Origin: Chionis minor
Taxonomy: Eukaryota > Chordata > Aves > Charadriiformes > Chionididae
DNA: 64,000 nucleotides
Assembly (NCBI GenBank): GCA_013398295.1
Contig: VZSF01009129.1
Coordinates: 983,118 to 1,047,117 of the forward strand
Direction: 5' to 3'
Numbering within the stretch: the first letter of the stretch is position 1; each line of letters starts with the position of its first letter. Below, in pieces: positions 13,820-24,196 of this stretch. A program made the translations under genes and the position numbers. The notes beneath the pieces are model-generated. The model worked only from the letters and a program-made list of their open reading frames with translations, searched no databases and had not been told where the DNA came from.

Positions 13820-14315
13820 TGTCGTGGTTTAACCCCAGCTGGCAGCTAGGACCATGCAGCTACCTGCACAGTTCTCCCCCTTCCCTCAGAAGGGAAGGAA
13901 GAGGGAGAAGGAGGGAAAAAGGAAAGGAAAAAATTCTCATGGGCTGAGATAAAGACAGTTTAATAGAACAATAACAGAAAAGGAAAATAGCAATAATAGT
14001 AGTAATAATGACACAAGTCACTCTCACAATTGATACCTTCCCAGGCAGTGATCACGAGTATCTGCTCCCTCGCTAACTCCATTTATATACTGAGCATGGC
14101 ATCTATGATATGGAATATTCCATTGGCCATTCCATCATTCTGTTTAGGCTCCTTCTCAGCTTCCATGGGAAGCTGAAAAAAGTCTTTGAAAAAATATAAA
14201 CATCACCTGGCAACAACTAAAACAATATGCATTGACATTCCTTTCAGACCAAATCTGAAACACAGCAACCACTAGAAAGAAAATTAACTCTGTCCCAGCT
14301 GAAACCAAGACAGCA
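13820..14315 (-). mobile_element. Solo LTR of an avian endogenous retrovirus (ERV), minus orientation
   Basis: Bounded on the + strand by TGTCGTGGTTTAACC at 13820 and AACCAAGACAGCA at 14315. Read on the minus strand it runs from TGCTGTCTTGGTTTCAGC to ACCACGACA, the TG...CA ends of a 496-base LTR. The minus strand carries a TATA box (complement of 14083-14089, TATATAA) and downstream ATTAAA (complement of 13959-13964), placing promoter and poly(A) signal in the normal U3-R order. No internal retroviral sequence adjoins either side, so it is a solo LTR. No clear target-site duplication was found by eye. Class (ERVL-like) is an inference from resemblance. Confidence 0.85.
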
Positions 14316-15611
14316 GGATAATTTTTTTCAAAAGGAAAATTGTTTTCTTTTGATTTGATTCTATTTTGTCATATTTCACTTTTACCTGCTTTAAAGATTG
14401 TATTCATATTTGAAGTTCTCACAACAGTCACTCTGTTTCTTAGAGTGCATAAGACTTTCCAGAGGGATGGAGGAATCATCTGTGTATTTTCCACATTTTC
14501 CTGGGTCCAAATTGCAACATTGCTGAAGACTTCTTTTTGAGCTTTCTAATTTTAGGATAAAATAATTAAATAAAACTTCCATCTTTACAAGTTTTTTGAA
14601 GACTCCTTTTACAGTGAATGGTTTCTTCATTTCAGTCCTGTTCTTCTGAGTAAGAGTCAAGTCTTACAGCATGTTAACTCTCTCATTTCCCAAAGTGAAC
14701 ACACATCAAATAAATGAATACCTGCTGCTGTCAGGAATAACTTCTAGAGAAGTGCAAAACAGCTCAAAGTATCACTGGTTTCTTAACAAACTTCTAGTTT
14801 TGTACAGCTGTCATGGGAACCCTTTGTTCCATTTTTCAATTGTTATGCAGTCTGGTTTTGTGGGCTTTAAGGTCAACAAAGGATATGAAATGTTGCAGTC
14901 TTTTGTGTCATTAGCTCATACTTTCTTCTTGCTCAGTTGAAGATAGCTTTTGCTTCAGGAATTTTTTACTGCAAATCATTGTTGGCATTTTTTGGACTTG
15001 ACCTTTTTTTTTTCTTTCTGCTGTGTGTGGACTTGGCTTTCTATTTTATCCTTTTCTTGTTGTTTCAGAGCTTTTAGTTTCTCATTCTAAGCTACACCCT
15101 AGCTTATATTTGGGGATGAAGAATTCTCTGCTCAACTATTTCACTTATGCCTTATTTTCACCACCTTTTTTTCCCCCTTTTCAGGGGATAGGATCTAGTT
15201 TTTTACACAGTCTCCTAAAACCAGCTTAGTGGAATGCCTATACACAAGTATCTGGCATCAACAGTAGGGTATTTTATTCATGATAGCTTCAAATGCGGTT
15301 GGTTTCCCAGTACCTCTTCATCCTTTCCAGGAGCTCTTGGATCTCTGCTTTTGCTTTTAATGTAATTCAGCAGGTTTTTTCTTTCTTTGGAGGTTGTGCC
15401 ACAATGACAGCATACAACTTCCCAGTCTCCTTGACAACTCTACTGTAATAGCAGTAAGGGGAAACAAAACGCTTTATATATACTAAAGCTATATGAGGCA
15501 AAATGTTTTTGTGTGTAGACATTTCCACAAGCAGTATAATTTACTGCATGAAAGTAGTAATTACTGTATGTGTAGTTCTGATAGTGTTTCATGAGTTCTG
15601 TAAACTAATAC

Positions 15612-15650
15612 TATTGATATAATATAGTTATATAATATAGTTATAAATAA
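15612..15650. repeat. Short AT tandem repeat
   Basis: Two adjoining copies of a 13-base AT unit (ATATAATATAGTT) followed by ATAAATAATTGATT. It is a minor simple repeat within the intron. Confidence 0.7.
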
Positions 15651-16609
15651 TTGATTCATTTAATCCTACTTGTAGTGCAGTCATGATGTCCACCCTTAGG
15701 AGAAATTGACTGTATAGCCTAATGCCTGGCATTCCTTTTACAAGCAACATTTCTCTAGGGCTCCAAAAACCATTGCTATTATTTCTATTTATACATGCTT
15801 TCCTTGAGGAAACAAGAAGATGTAAGAAGTAAGGCACTGATTTGCCTCTGGCAGACTGTTCCTGGTCTTTGGTAGGGCAAATTACTATCTTTGGGTTCCA
15901 AGCCACAGTCCTGCACTAGGAAAGAGATAATAACATCACTTCAGGAGAAGCAAGCAAGATGTATTGACAGAGAAGATTTATCAGGTTTTTCCTTCTGTAT
16001 CCAGCCATAAGGCACGTTCAGAGCAACAAGTGAAAGACCGTGCCAAATGAAGACAATTATGACCCTTTCGCGCACAGTTTTTTCCTTGCTCCATCTGAAC
16101 TGATGTTATTTTGTATCACTATATCCTTCCCCAAACATCTCCCCCAAAATGGGATTATGCATGTCCCATTCAAAACCAAACCAAACCAAAAGCTTTGTGC
16201 TGCACCCTGTAAATATTCCTTGTTGTTTGGTCCAAAGAGGAATCCGTTTTGATGCAGATACTTTAATTGATATGTGTAAAAAAAACAATGTTTCTTGAAG
16301 CCCTGGAAAAGCAGTGCAGGAGGGATGCCAGGGAGTAGGCTCTACGATTCAAGAATGCTTCAGGAACATCTGTTGTCATCACCCCAGAAATTCTGTGTGT
16401 GACCTTATCTGTGATGATACATCTGAAATAAGTTTTAGGGTATACAACTATTTGAAAAAGATCCTTTCTCATTTCCTGACAGAGCTAGTGTTATGATTGC
16501 CAAACTTAATAGACTCTCCATTTCCTCTTACTTATGTATAATCAAAGCTGGCAGCTGTTAAGCAATCAAGGTATTAGTGGTGGGTAGACCCTGGCTGGTT
16601 GTGAGACGC

Positions 16610-16970
16610 TGTCCTGGTTCTGGCAGGGATAGGGCTAATTTCTGTCTGGGACACGGGTATTCCATACCATGTGACGCCATGCCCAGTACTTAGGTGGGAG
16701 CTAACCGGGGGATCGGTTTGGAAGTTGCCATTTGGGAGCGGGCTGCATCTTCCCAGGGCTGGTCAGCGTGCAGTGGGAAGGTAACCCTGTTTGTACATTC
16801 ATCCACCAGTGTTATTGTTGTTGTTTTTCTATTTCCTTTGCTGTCCTGTTAAACTGTTTTCATCTCAACCCACAAGTTTTGCCTTTTTCTTCCGATTCTC
16901 CCTCACTGCTGTAAGGGCTGAGTGAGCAGCTGCATGGCTCTTTGTCCCTGGCTGAAGCTAGACCATGACA
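16610..16970 (+). mobile_element. Solo LTR (family B, ERVK-like) nested in family A LTR
   Basis: A 361-base unit from TGTCCTGGTTCTGGCAGGG to GCTAGACCATGACA, with TG...CA ends. CCATGCCCAGTACTTAGGTG occupies the usual promoter position but the TATA core is lost (AGTACTTA). TTAAACTGTTTTCATCTCAACCCA marks the R region. It interrupts family A sequence exactly: GACGC lies just before it and GACCC just after, a 4-of-5 match that fits a decayed short target-site duplication. Plus orientation is the same as the host gene. Confidence 0.85.
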
Positions 16971-17336
16971 GACCCCCACTCAGCTGCTCTCTCAGTCCCC
17001 CTCAACAAGACAGGGAAAGAAAATAAGATGGAAAAGTTCATGGGTCAAGATCAAGACAGGGAGATTACTTACCAATTACTGTCAATGGGCAAAACAGACT
17101 TGACTTGGAGAAAATTTATTTAATTCATTGCCAGTTAAAATAGAGTAGAATGGTGAGAAACAAAGACAAAAACTAAAACACCTTCCCCTCAGCCCCCATT
17201 TTTCCTAGGCTTAACTTCACTCCTGCATTCCCAACTCCTCTACCTCCTCCCCTTCCTCCTCTCTGAGGAGCAGTGGGGGTTGTGGTCGGTCCATTACAGC
17301 TCCTCTCTGCTGCTCCTTTCTCCTCATACTCGTACC

Positions 17337-17533
17337 CTGCTCCAGCCCAGGTTATTCCACAGGCTGCATTCCTTCAGGATAAACCTGCTCCAGTGTGGGC
17401 TCTCCACAACGTACAGTTCCTTCAGGAAATATCCACCTGCTCTAGTATGGGTTCCTCCACAGGCTGCAGGGGAAATAAGTATCTGCTCTGGCATGGTCCT
17501 GTCCACCAGCAGCAGAGGGGTCTCTGCTCAGGC
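17337..17533. repeat. Degenerate tandem units inside family A LTR
   Basis: Four to five imperfect units of roughly 41-52 bases, each opening with CTGCTC(C/T)AG and holding a CTCCACAGGCTGCA-like core and TTCCTTCAGGA in some copies. The same array appears at 54896-55082 and, inverted, near 56705-56975, so it belongs to the LTR family and not to this locus. Confidence 0.75.
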
Positions 17534-20510
17534 ACTTGGAGCACCTCCTCCTCTTCAGTGACCTTGGTGCTCCCAGGGCTGTTTCTCACATTTCTTTCCT
17601 CACTGCCTGTGCAGTGTTTGTTTGCCCTTTCTTAAATTTGTTTTCCCTGAAGTGCCACCATCTTGGCCAAGGGGCTCAGCTGTGCCCTGCAGTGAGTCTG
17701 TTGGAGTTGGCTGGAGCAGCAGGGTTGCCAGAACAGGGCAGCCCTGACCTCTGCTCACAGAGACACCCCATACAACTCCCCCTGCCAACACCTTGACACC
17801 TACATCCAATATTTGACATAAAACATCTGACAAAAATGGAACCAAAGGCTAGTGGTGTACAAGTGAAAGCAAAACAGTGGTTCATTGAGTCTTTTGATAC
17901 AGTGATATACCTGACAGACTAAACTAATAAAACTGCAAGAAAATGGAAGAAGCCTGACCAAGTGAGTTACAGTACAAAACCCCCGAAACTTTGAAAGTAC
18001 TGAGGAATAAGATAATATAAATACTAACAGAATACTTATATCAAATATAAAGGAAAGAGAATGAGGAAAAATTAAATCTCATACATTTAGTGCACAGACT
18101 GCTGTGTTTGGTATCAACTTTTGCTTTTGTATATGAAGGTCTTACTCAACAAAACTAAAGAAATAGCTAGGAAACTAATAATAAAAGGTAATACTCCTAA
18201 AAGAAATAAAAATTGCCTACTATCCTAAAAAGAAAAAAGAAATTTTATTACAGTGTAATAAATTCCAGGATCCTTCAACTATTGTTTACAATAGATTCAA
18301 GAGAGAAATGGAGGCGGTAGGAAAATACAGTATGTATTAGTACTGCATGTATTAGTGAGGGTTACGCCTTTTAGCTGAGGTCTTAGCACAGAAATCTGAG
18401 GCTATGCCCCTGCAAGAATATAAAATAAAAGTAAGACTGATAGTAAAAGACATTTTTTATATAATTTACAGAGGAACAACTAGTTCGTGTGACAATGAAA
18501 ATCACACATAATTAGCCTAAAATTAGATCTAATGTAGAGTAACTAGAGCTCATGTAAGAGTTTGCTTCTACCCAAAAACAAATGGATACATTCTTTGGTA
18601 AACAATGACATACGTATCTTAAAAAGAAAATGGTGGTTGCACAAATTATCTAAATTGTCCTTGACTTTTAAAGTTGGTAGGTAAAAAGAGCAGCCTAGAT
18701 GGGATCAACCTTTAACACAGAAAGACAGTATGCTCTTTCCCTTTCTCCCTCCATTTTCCCTGATTTTTCCAATATTCCTGGTCAAGTACCAACACTGGTA
18801 TGGCCAAGCAACCCAGCCTGCACACTGCTTGGTTCAATGGGCTGGGGTAGCCACCAAAACCTTGTCAGCCTGCATGTGCTCCTTCCATCATTTTGTCTGT
18901 TGCCAGCTGAGTCATGCCTGATGTTTGCTTGGCTCCATTGCCTCTTCTGTCATCTTTCAGTGGTTCTTATCTCGCTAGAAAGTAAAATTTCTTATGCTGC
19001 CTCTTCTCTTCATGGTTTTTCCTCTTATTCTTATCCTTCCTCCTTTACCTGTCATGGTATAGGCATCATGTACGCCAAACAGACCTCATTCTTCCCATCA
19101 GCATACTCTGACCAGTTCAGATAGGTGAACCTATGTCAAAAACAAAGTTCAAAGTAGCCTAGAATGTCACAAGTTGTCATCTTCACTCACTAAGGACAGA
19201 TGTACAAGACACGTATGGGTCTAAGCACTGCTTGCAGATATTCTCATCTCACCCCTCAGTTCCCCATCACTGTCCACCTACCCTGCCTGCTTCAAGGTCT
19301 GGTGTTGTAGAAATTGTTTTTTTATTCCAGTACAGATAACTCAGAAACAGAAGCTCAGCCAGAGAGGTCCCCTCTGGGGAGCTGGCTTGGATAGAAATGA
19401 CAGCCAGGTCTCCCGCTAACTGCATCTCTGCAAAAATTGTTGCGTGCCATATCTCAAGCCAAATGGGTACTTGTTGCTGGCACCACTAAAGACAGTCTGT
19501 ATAGAATATTGCTGTATGAACCGGCTGTCCACTGCTTTCCTGCTGATCTCACTTCTGTGCTGCGCTATGTTGCAAAATGCTCTTGCAGAAGCCTTGCTCA
19601 CCAAAACCTCTTGTAGAAAAGTAACATGCGGCAGATATCTGTGGACACATAATCTGCCAAAGCTGAAGATGGTGGCATGGGATCATCTCATGGAGAAGGT
19701 TCACCAAGGAAGGGGCTTGCCACATTGCCACTAGCTTTGTGCATGCATCTAGCAAGGTTAAAATATATGCGAAAGGGTGGGCTATAGTCTTGGAAGGCTG
19801 TCTAGCCTTTAGGTGACTTGAAGTTTTCTCTCTCTGTGGCCTGGAGTAAACTTGGAACATCTAAGGATTTCTGGAATAATTTTTTATTGTCTTTATCTCA
19901 GAGGTAAATATCAGGCAAGGTCTTTGCTGCTGTGCTTTGGCCCAGCTTTGGTGCATGACCAAATAGCTGAAATGTCTAAAACATTCTATGGGCAAAAAAT
20001 AGAGGCCAGAGGAAAATGTGCACGCTTTCAAGAGTGTGGAAGTATACTGTTTTAGGAAGGAGGAGTCTATGAGGATATGGATTACTCCACAGTATTTTAA
20101 TGTTTGATTTGCCTGGGAATTTTTGCATACCACTGTAAATCTTGATTTAGAGTCTGACCTGGTAGAATAGAAGCCAGTTTTGCTATAGTACAATATTTGA
20201 GTGAAAGGAAGAGGAAAACTGTTAATTTAGGAAAATCCTTTGAGTAGTTTGGTTGGAGAACCTTGTTTTGGTTTGTTTCTTTAATTCTCTTGCAGTTTGT
20301 TTTAAAACTTGGAGCCTTGGCAGTTTTAGGTATGGCTTCCAGACAATTTTTTAGCTTTATTGGCCCTGCCAGTCTCTGCCATATTTTTTTTCCTGGTGAC
20401 CTTTGGTGAACCAAGACCAAGCATGCAAGTCCAGATCTGAAGCTGAACTCCAAGGGCCGTGTGCTCTGATCCCAGAACCTAGATGGAAGAAAGGTCCTGT
20501 TCTGAGTAGG

Positions 20511-20549
20511 TGTCATGGTTTAGACCCTGTTTTACCTCAAACCACGACA
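20511..20549. repeat. 39-base hairpin with LTR-like ends
   Basis: Begins TGTCATGGTTT and ends AAACCACGACA; the two 11-base arms are complementary except one position (a G-T pair). These are the same terminal motifs seen at the ends of the LTRs at 13820 and 16970. It may be an LTR deleted down to its ends, or a chance hairpin. Confidence 0.5.
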
Positions 20550-21462
20550 GCAGGTATTTGAGTAGCCTGAAGTTTTGTGGACTGGTGCTTGTCTTCTTGC
20601 ACTGTATGACTTCCATGCCTAAAGGCCTGGTCAGAAAAGGTGATGGTTGAAAAATCTTCATCTGTCCATTCAGTTTCCTGTGATTTGCATTTGCTGTTAG
20701 GTGCTGGATATCAATGACTTAAGCAGCAGTCCTTGTACTAAGTCGCTGGCACGTCACAAAAAGAGAGTGAACAGCAAGAACAATAAGCAATCTTTATAGA
20801 GGCTTACGAAGACTCATGGGATGAGTCTTACGGCTGAGGAGCCTCACTGAACATGCATTGTGGGTGTAACTCTGTTAGTTGATCTGAAGATGTCATAAGG
20901 CTTTACAGAATAGACAAAGGCAAGATGCTCCGTTTCTGAAACTCCACTGCAGTAATGCTAAGTAGCTACCTCATAGAGCAGTGTAGGTGAGATTACTGAA
21001 GCCCTGGAATGAATGAGATTGGAACTTGTTGAGTCTTGTTATTAGTATTTGAAATTAATCCACTTTGCAAAGACTTTGCAAATCCTTGGTAGATTAGCCT
21101 TGAAATTGAGCAAGTGAGGAGGGAGGACAGAAAGAGAGGGAGTGGAGAACAGAAAAGGCAAAAAAGCCTTAGAAATAAGAGGAAAAAAAATGACTGTAAT
21201 AGGAGGAATAGGGAGATTTTTTTAAAAATGGAAGAAAGGATTCATCAGCAAAGGAGAATCTTTGCATCTACTGGCAAAAAGAAATAGAGGAGAACACAAA
21301 AAGATATGGATAACGTTCAGATAGTTATATTCCCCTGTTAGGCTTTTTAGCATGACTTTTAAACCATTGGAGGTACATGTTAACACACCTACAAATTAAG
21401 GTAAGCATCTAGCTCTTCATACAGAAAACATTCACAGATTTGAATTGCTTTTTGTCTTGCAG

Positions 21463-21526
21463 ATCCACAAAGACGCACCCTGGGCCAGTTGTACATTTAA
21501 GTGACAGCCCAAGAGATGAGGGAAAA
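21463..21526 (+). CDS. STXBP5L: STXBP5L window exon 2 (64 bp)
   Basis: Acceptor TCTTGCAG ends at 21462 and donor GTGAGT starts at 21527. The first base (A) completes the split Leu codon of exon 1, then 21 codons read STKTHPGPVVHLSDSPRDEG plus Lys, a highly conserved loop between propeller strands in tomosyns. The exon ends in phase 0. Window residues 45-66. Confidence 0.95.
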
Positions 21527-22779
21527 GTGAGTACCACTAATGGTATAAAACATTTCAACTTTTCTTAGACTTTATTTGCCTTGATAGCTCTTTCTTTTTG
21601 CTTTTAATTTTATCATCTGCTTCCTTGCCCTATTTGCAAGGTGACTTTTACTATTTTACAGTTTTTAAGAAAAAAATTCTCTTTGTACAATTTTAATGAT
21701 TAAAAAATCTGTGATATAGAAAACATACTGTTGTACTTTGAAACCTATAGCAAGTCAAAGTTGTTCCTGATTAAATAAAAGTGGCTTTGCTTAAGTAAGA
21801 ATTGACTCAAAATTGTATCATGACTGCAGTACTTGGACAAGCATGCTATTATGAAAGCATTATAATAAGTTTTCATAACATAGTAAGTATTTTCTTATAC
21901 AAGAATAGTAGCAATAGTAACCCACTTTTGGAACTTGCTGCTGTTTGTGAACAGAGTTGAGAATAGCAGAAAGCTGTCAACAAGTGGAAGCAAAACATAT
22001 AGTCAGAGTATTATGGTCATGATTGATACCATCAGGAGGCAAAATCAGAGTTGGCTGTATTAGTATAGTAGTTTTTCCAAAATGAAATTTGGTTGCCTGA
22101 ATACCAGTTTTATTAGAGCTTTTTTATTGATGTGTTGCTACTGAATTTTTTAGCATTTTGCCTGTGTGGAAGGGGCATTTAACCATCTCATCATTTTGGA
22201 TCACTTTTGCCAGTTGCATTTTAGTGTGTATTTATAAAGGACTGCATGTTATAAATGACATGACAGTGTGCCTCACATAATAGCTGAAACTGTTATAGAT
22301 TGGAAACTAGCAGCAGTTTGAATTTCTGATAGGGATATGGGGGACATTATGCTGAAATTAATATGAGTACTTAGAAAAACACTGATGACTACATCTGAAT
22401 TTCATTTGCATTATCCATCCTTGGACTTATCCATATTGCAAGGTGAAATATGTGCAAATGATGAACTTGCCATCTAGCTCTCCAGCAAGTTAGATTGGAT
22501 CTCTAAGCCTTTTTGGAAGAATCACAATAGATTAAGCAATTTAGAATATAGCCAATAAAGTAATTAAACCCTATGAAGTGTACTGTTTTAGCCTTAAGCC
22601 AGAAGCAATGAAGAAATGCTGCTTGGCAGCATTGGCATCTATGGCAAAATACCTGATAAAAATAGAGATTTGTTGATGAGTCATAACTCTTGTTTGCTGG
22701 CCACAACAGAAGCTACTGCTGACCTACCTAAAGCACACGGTGTAGGGCAAAAGGATATGATACTAAAAGAAAAAATGGT

Positions 22780-24196
22780 CCTGTGAGTGAACATCTCTTA
22801 CAGGAATGTCATGCACCATGTCCAAAGAGAAACCTAAAATATTTTGACTTCAGCAGAAAGAGAGAAGATGAAAAGGTCCCAGGAAAGGGAGTTAAGAGAA
22901 GAACTTGCTTGGAAATACAATTGCTTATTGCTCAGAGGGCACATTGGAGGCATCTGGGCACTGATGAAGTACTACTATTCTAACAACAACAGCACCAGCA
23001 AAATTAGATGGATCCTTATGTAAAACAAACATTGGAAATTTATGAGGAGAAAGAGTAGAAAATGTAAGCCATATTGAAACCATCCCAGTGCAGCTGTTTA
23101 TATCATTGATAGATCGAGAGTGGTGTAAACAACAAATTAGCGCTAACAAAATACTTGCAGATTTGCAGAATGTGGAATTGATAGTGTTTGATGTTTACAG
23201 GAAGATGTAAATAAAAGGCATGCAGAGGTAAGAGAAGATCCAAGCACTAAATCAAAAGACATAACTCTAGGTCAAAAAATCCAACAGTAGAGAAAAAACT
23301 TAAACTAGTTTTTTCAACTAAGTGTCATTAAACTTTGTTTGAAAGAATGAAGGATAAAATAATCTTACTTCAGAATAGGGAAAAAATGAAAAAAAACCAT
23401 CCAACTTCTGGGACTTTTGCTGTTCAGCATAATCATAAACATAGATTATCAGAAACCTAGAAAAGAGAGTAAGCAGTGACGTGATCAGGTTTGCTGGACT
23501 TTATGAAGCTGAGAAGCTCAGCAGTAAAAGGGCAGGTTAAATACTGCCTTTTGTAAGTATTCAGTGTAGATGATGGGAAGTGATATGTGTGAGGGATATG
23601 TGTTTCTGACTTTACATATAAAACAATTAGTCTGAGATGATCATTACTGATTAGGATCAAGAGCTTTGAGTGATGATTGATAGTTCAATGAAAATGTCAG
23701 CTCAATGCTCAGTTGTGACCAATAAAGAAAGTCAAAATTATGCATTATCTGGAAAAGAATAGAGGACAAAACAGGGCTATTGCATAAATGCATGGTTGAC
23801 TTGCCTGCTGAATACTGAGTATAATATTTATCCTCCTATCTAAAAAAAGAACATAATTGTGCTAAAAGAAAGTCAGAGAAGGGGCAAGGTTTTCTGTATG
23901 AGACACAACTAAGTGAGGCAGGACAATTCATTGTGGAAAGAGCTGATTGTGATTCCAGTTTGAAAATCATAATTGTTATGAAGAGGATAGAAACAGTTCA
24001 TAGTCTCAATGCAAAAACTAAAAGGATGCAAATGAAGCTGACAAAAGTCAGATTCCAAAGAAGCAAATTAAGTTCTTCTTCAAATGTGCAATGGGTAAAA
24101 TCTATAAAACTTTTTCCAAATGATGCTGTGGGTGCTGAAAATATATATTGGTCACAAAGGAGACTAGAAAAGTTAACAGAAGAGAAGTCAATTTGA
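22780..24196 (+). pseudogene. Possible unidentified retropseudogene (broken coding-like stretch)
   Basis: From about 23828 to 24193 one plus frame is open for about 120 codons and reads like protein, with charged and mixed composition (peptides YETQLSEAGQFIVERADCDS, RIETVHSLNAKTKRMQMK, FPNDAVGAENIYWSQRRLEK). Upstream, shorter coding-like bits occur in shifting frames (SAEREKMKRSQERELREEL near 22850, FERMKDKIILLQNREKMKK near 23340), separated by stops. This pattern fits an old intronless copy with frameshifts. I do not recognise the parent, and I see no clear poly(A) tail or flanking duplication. Chance open sequence remains possible. Confidence 0.3.

Larger units (their letters stand above)
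16575..17816 (-). mobile_element. Avian ERV LTR (family A), minus orientation, split by a nested LTR
   Basis: The outer pieces 16575-16609 (AGTGGTGGGTAGACCCTGGC) and 16971-17816 together reproduce the layout of the copy at 54510-55350: a TGTGGTGGGTTGAC-type start, CTCATGGGT..GATCAAGACAGGGAGA, CAATTACTGTCA, a poly(A) signal (TTTATT on the plus strand at 17115-17120), internal tandem units, CTTAAATTTGTTTTCCC, and an ACCTTG...CCAATA end. The middle (16610-16970) is a different LTR in plus orientation. Without the insert the element is about 880 bases. The far end (17812-17818) is approximate. Open frames of 60-120 codons inside are not genes. Confidence 0.85.
7543..21462 (+). other. 13.9-kb intron between exons 1 and 2
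   Basis: The largest complete intron in the window. It carries a decayed CR1 (7943-8036), two abutting CR1 tails (10134 and 10260), an A-rich simple repeat (11576-11635), a minus-strand solo LTR (13820-14315), a nested LTR pair (16575-17816) and a 39-base hairpin with LTR-like ends (20511-20549), all listed separately. The stretches 8040-10130, 11045-13819, 14316-16574 and 17820-20510 show no other feature that I can name. Confidence 0.85.
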
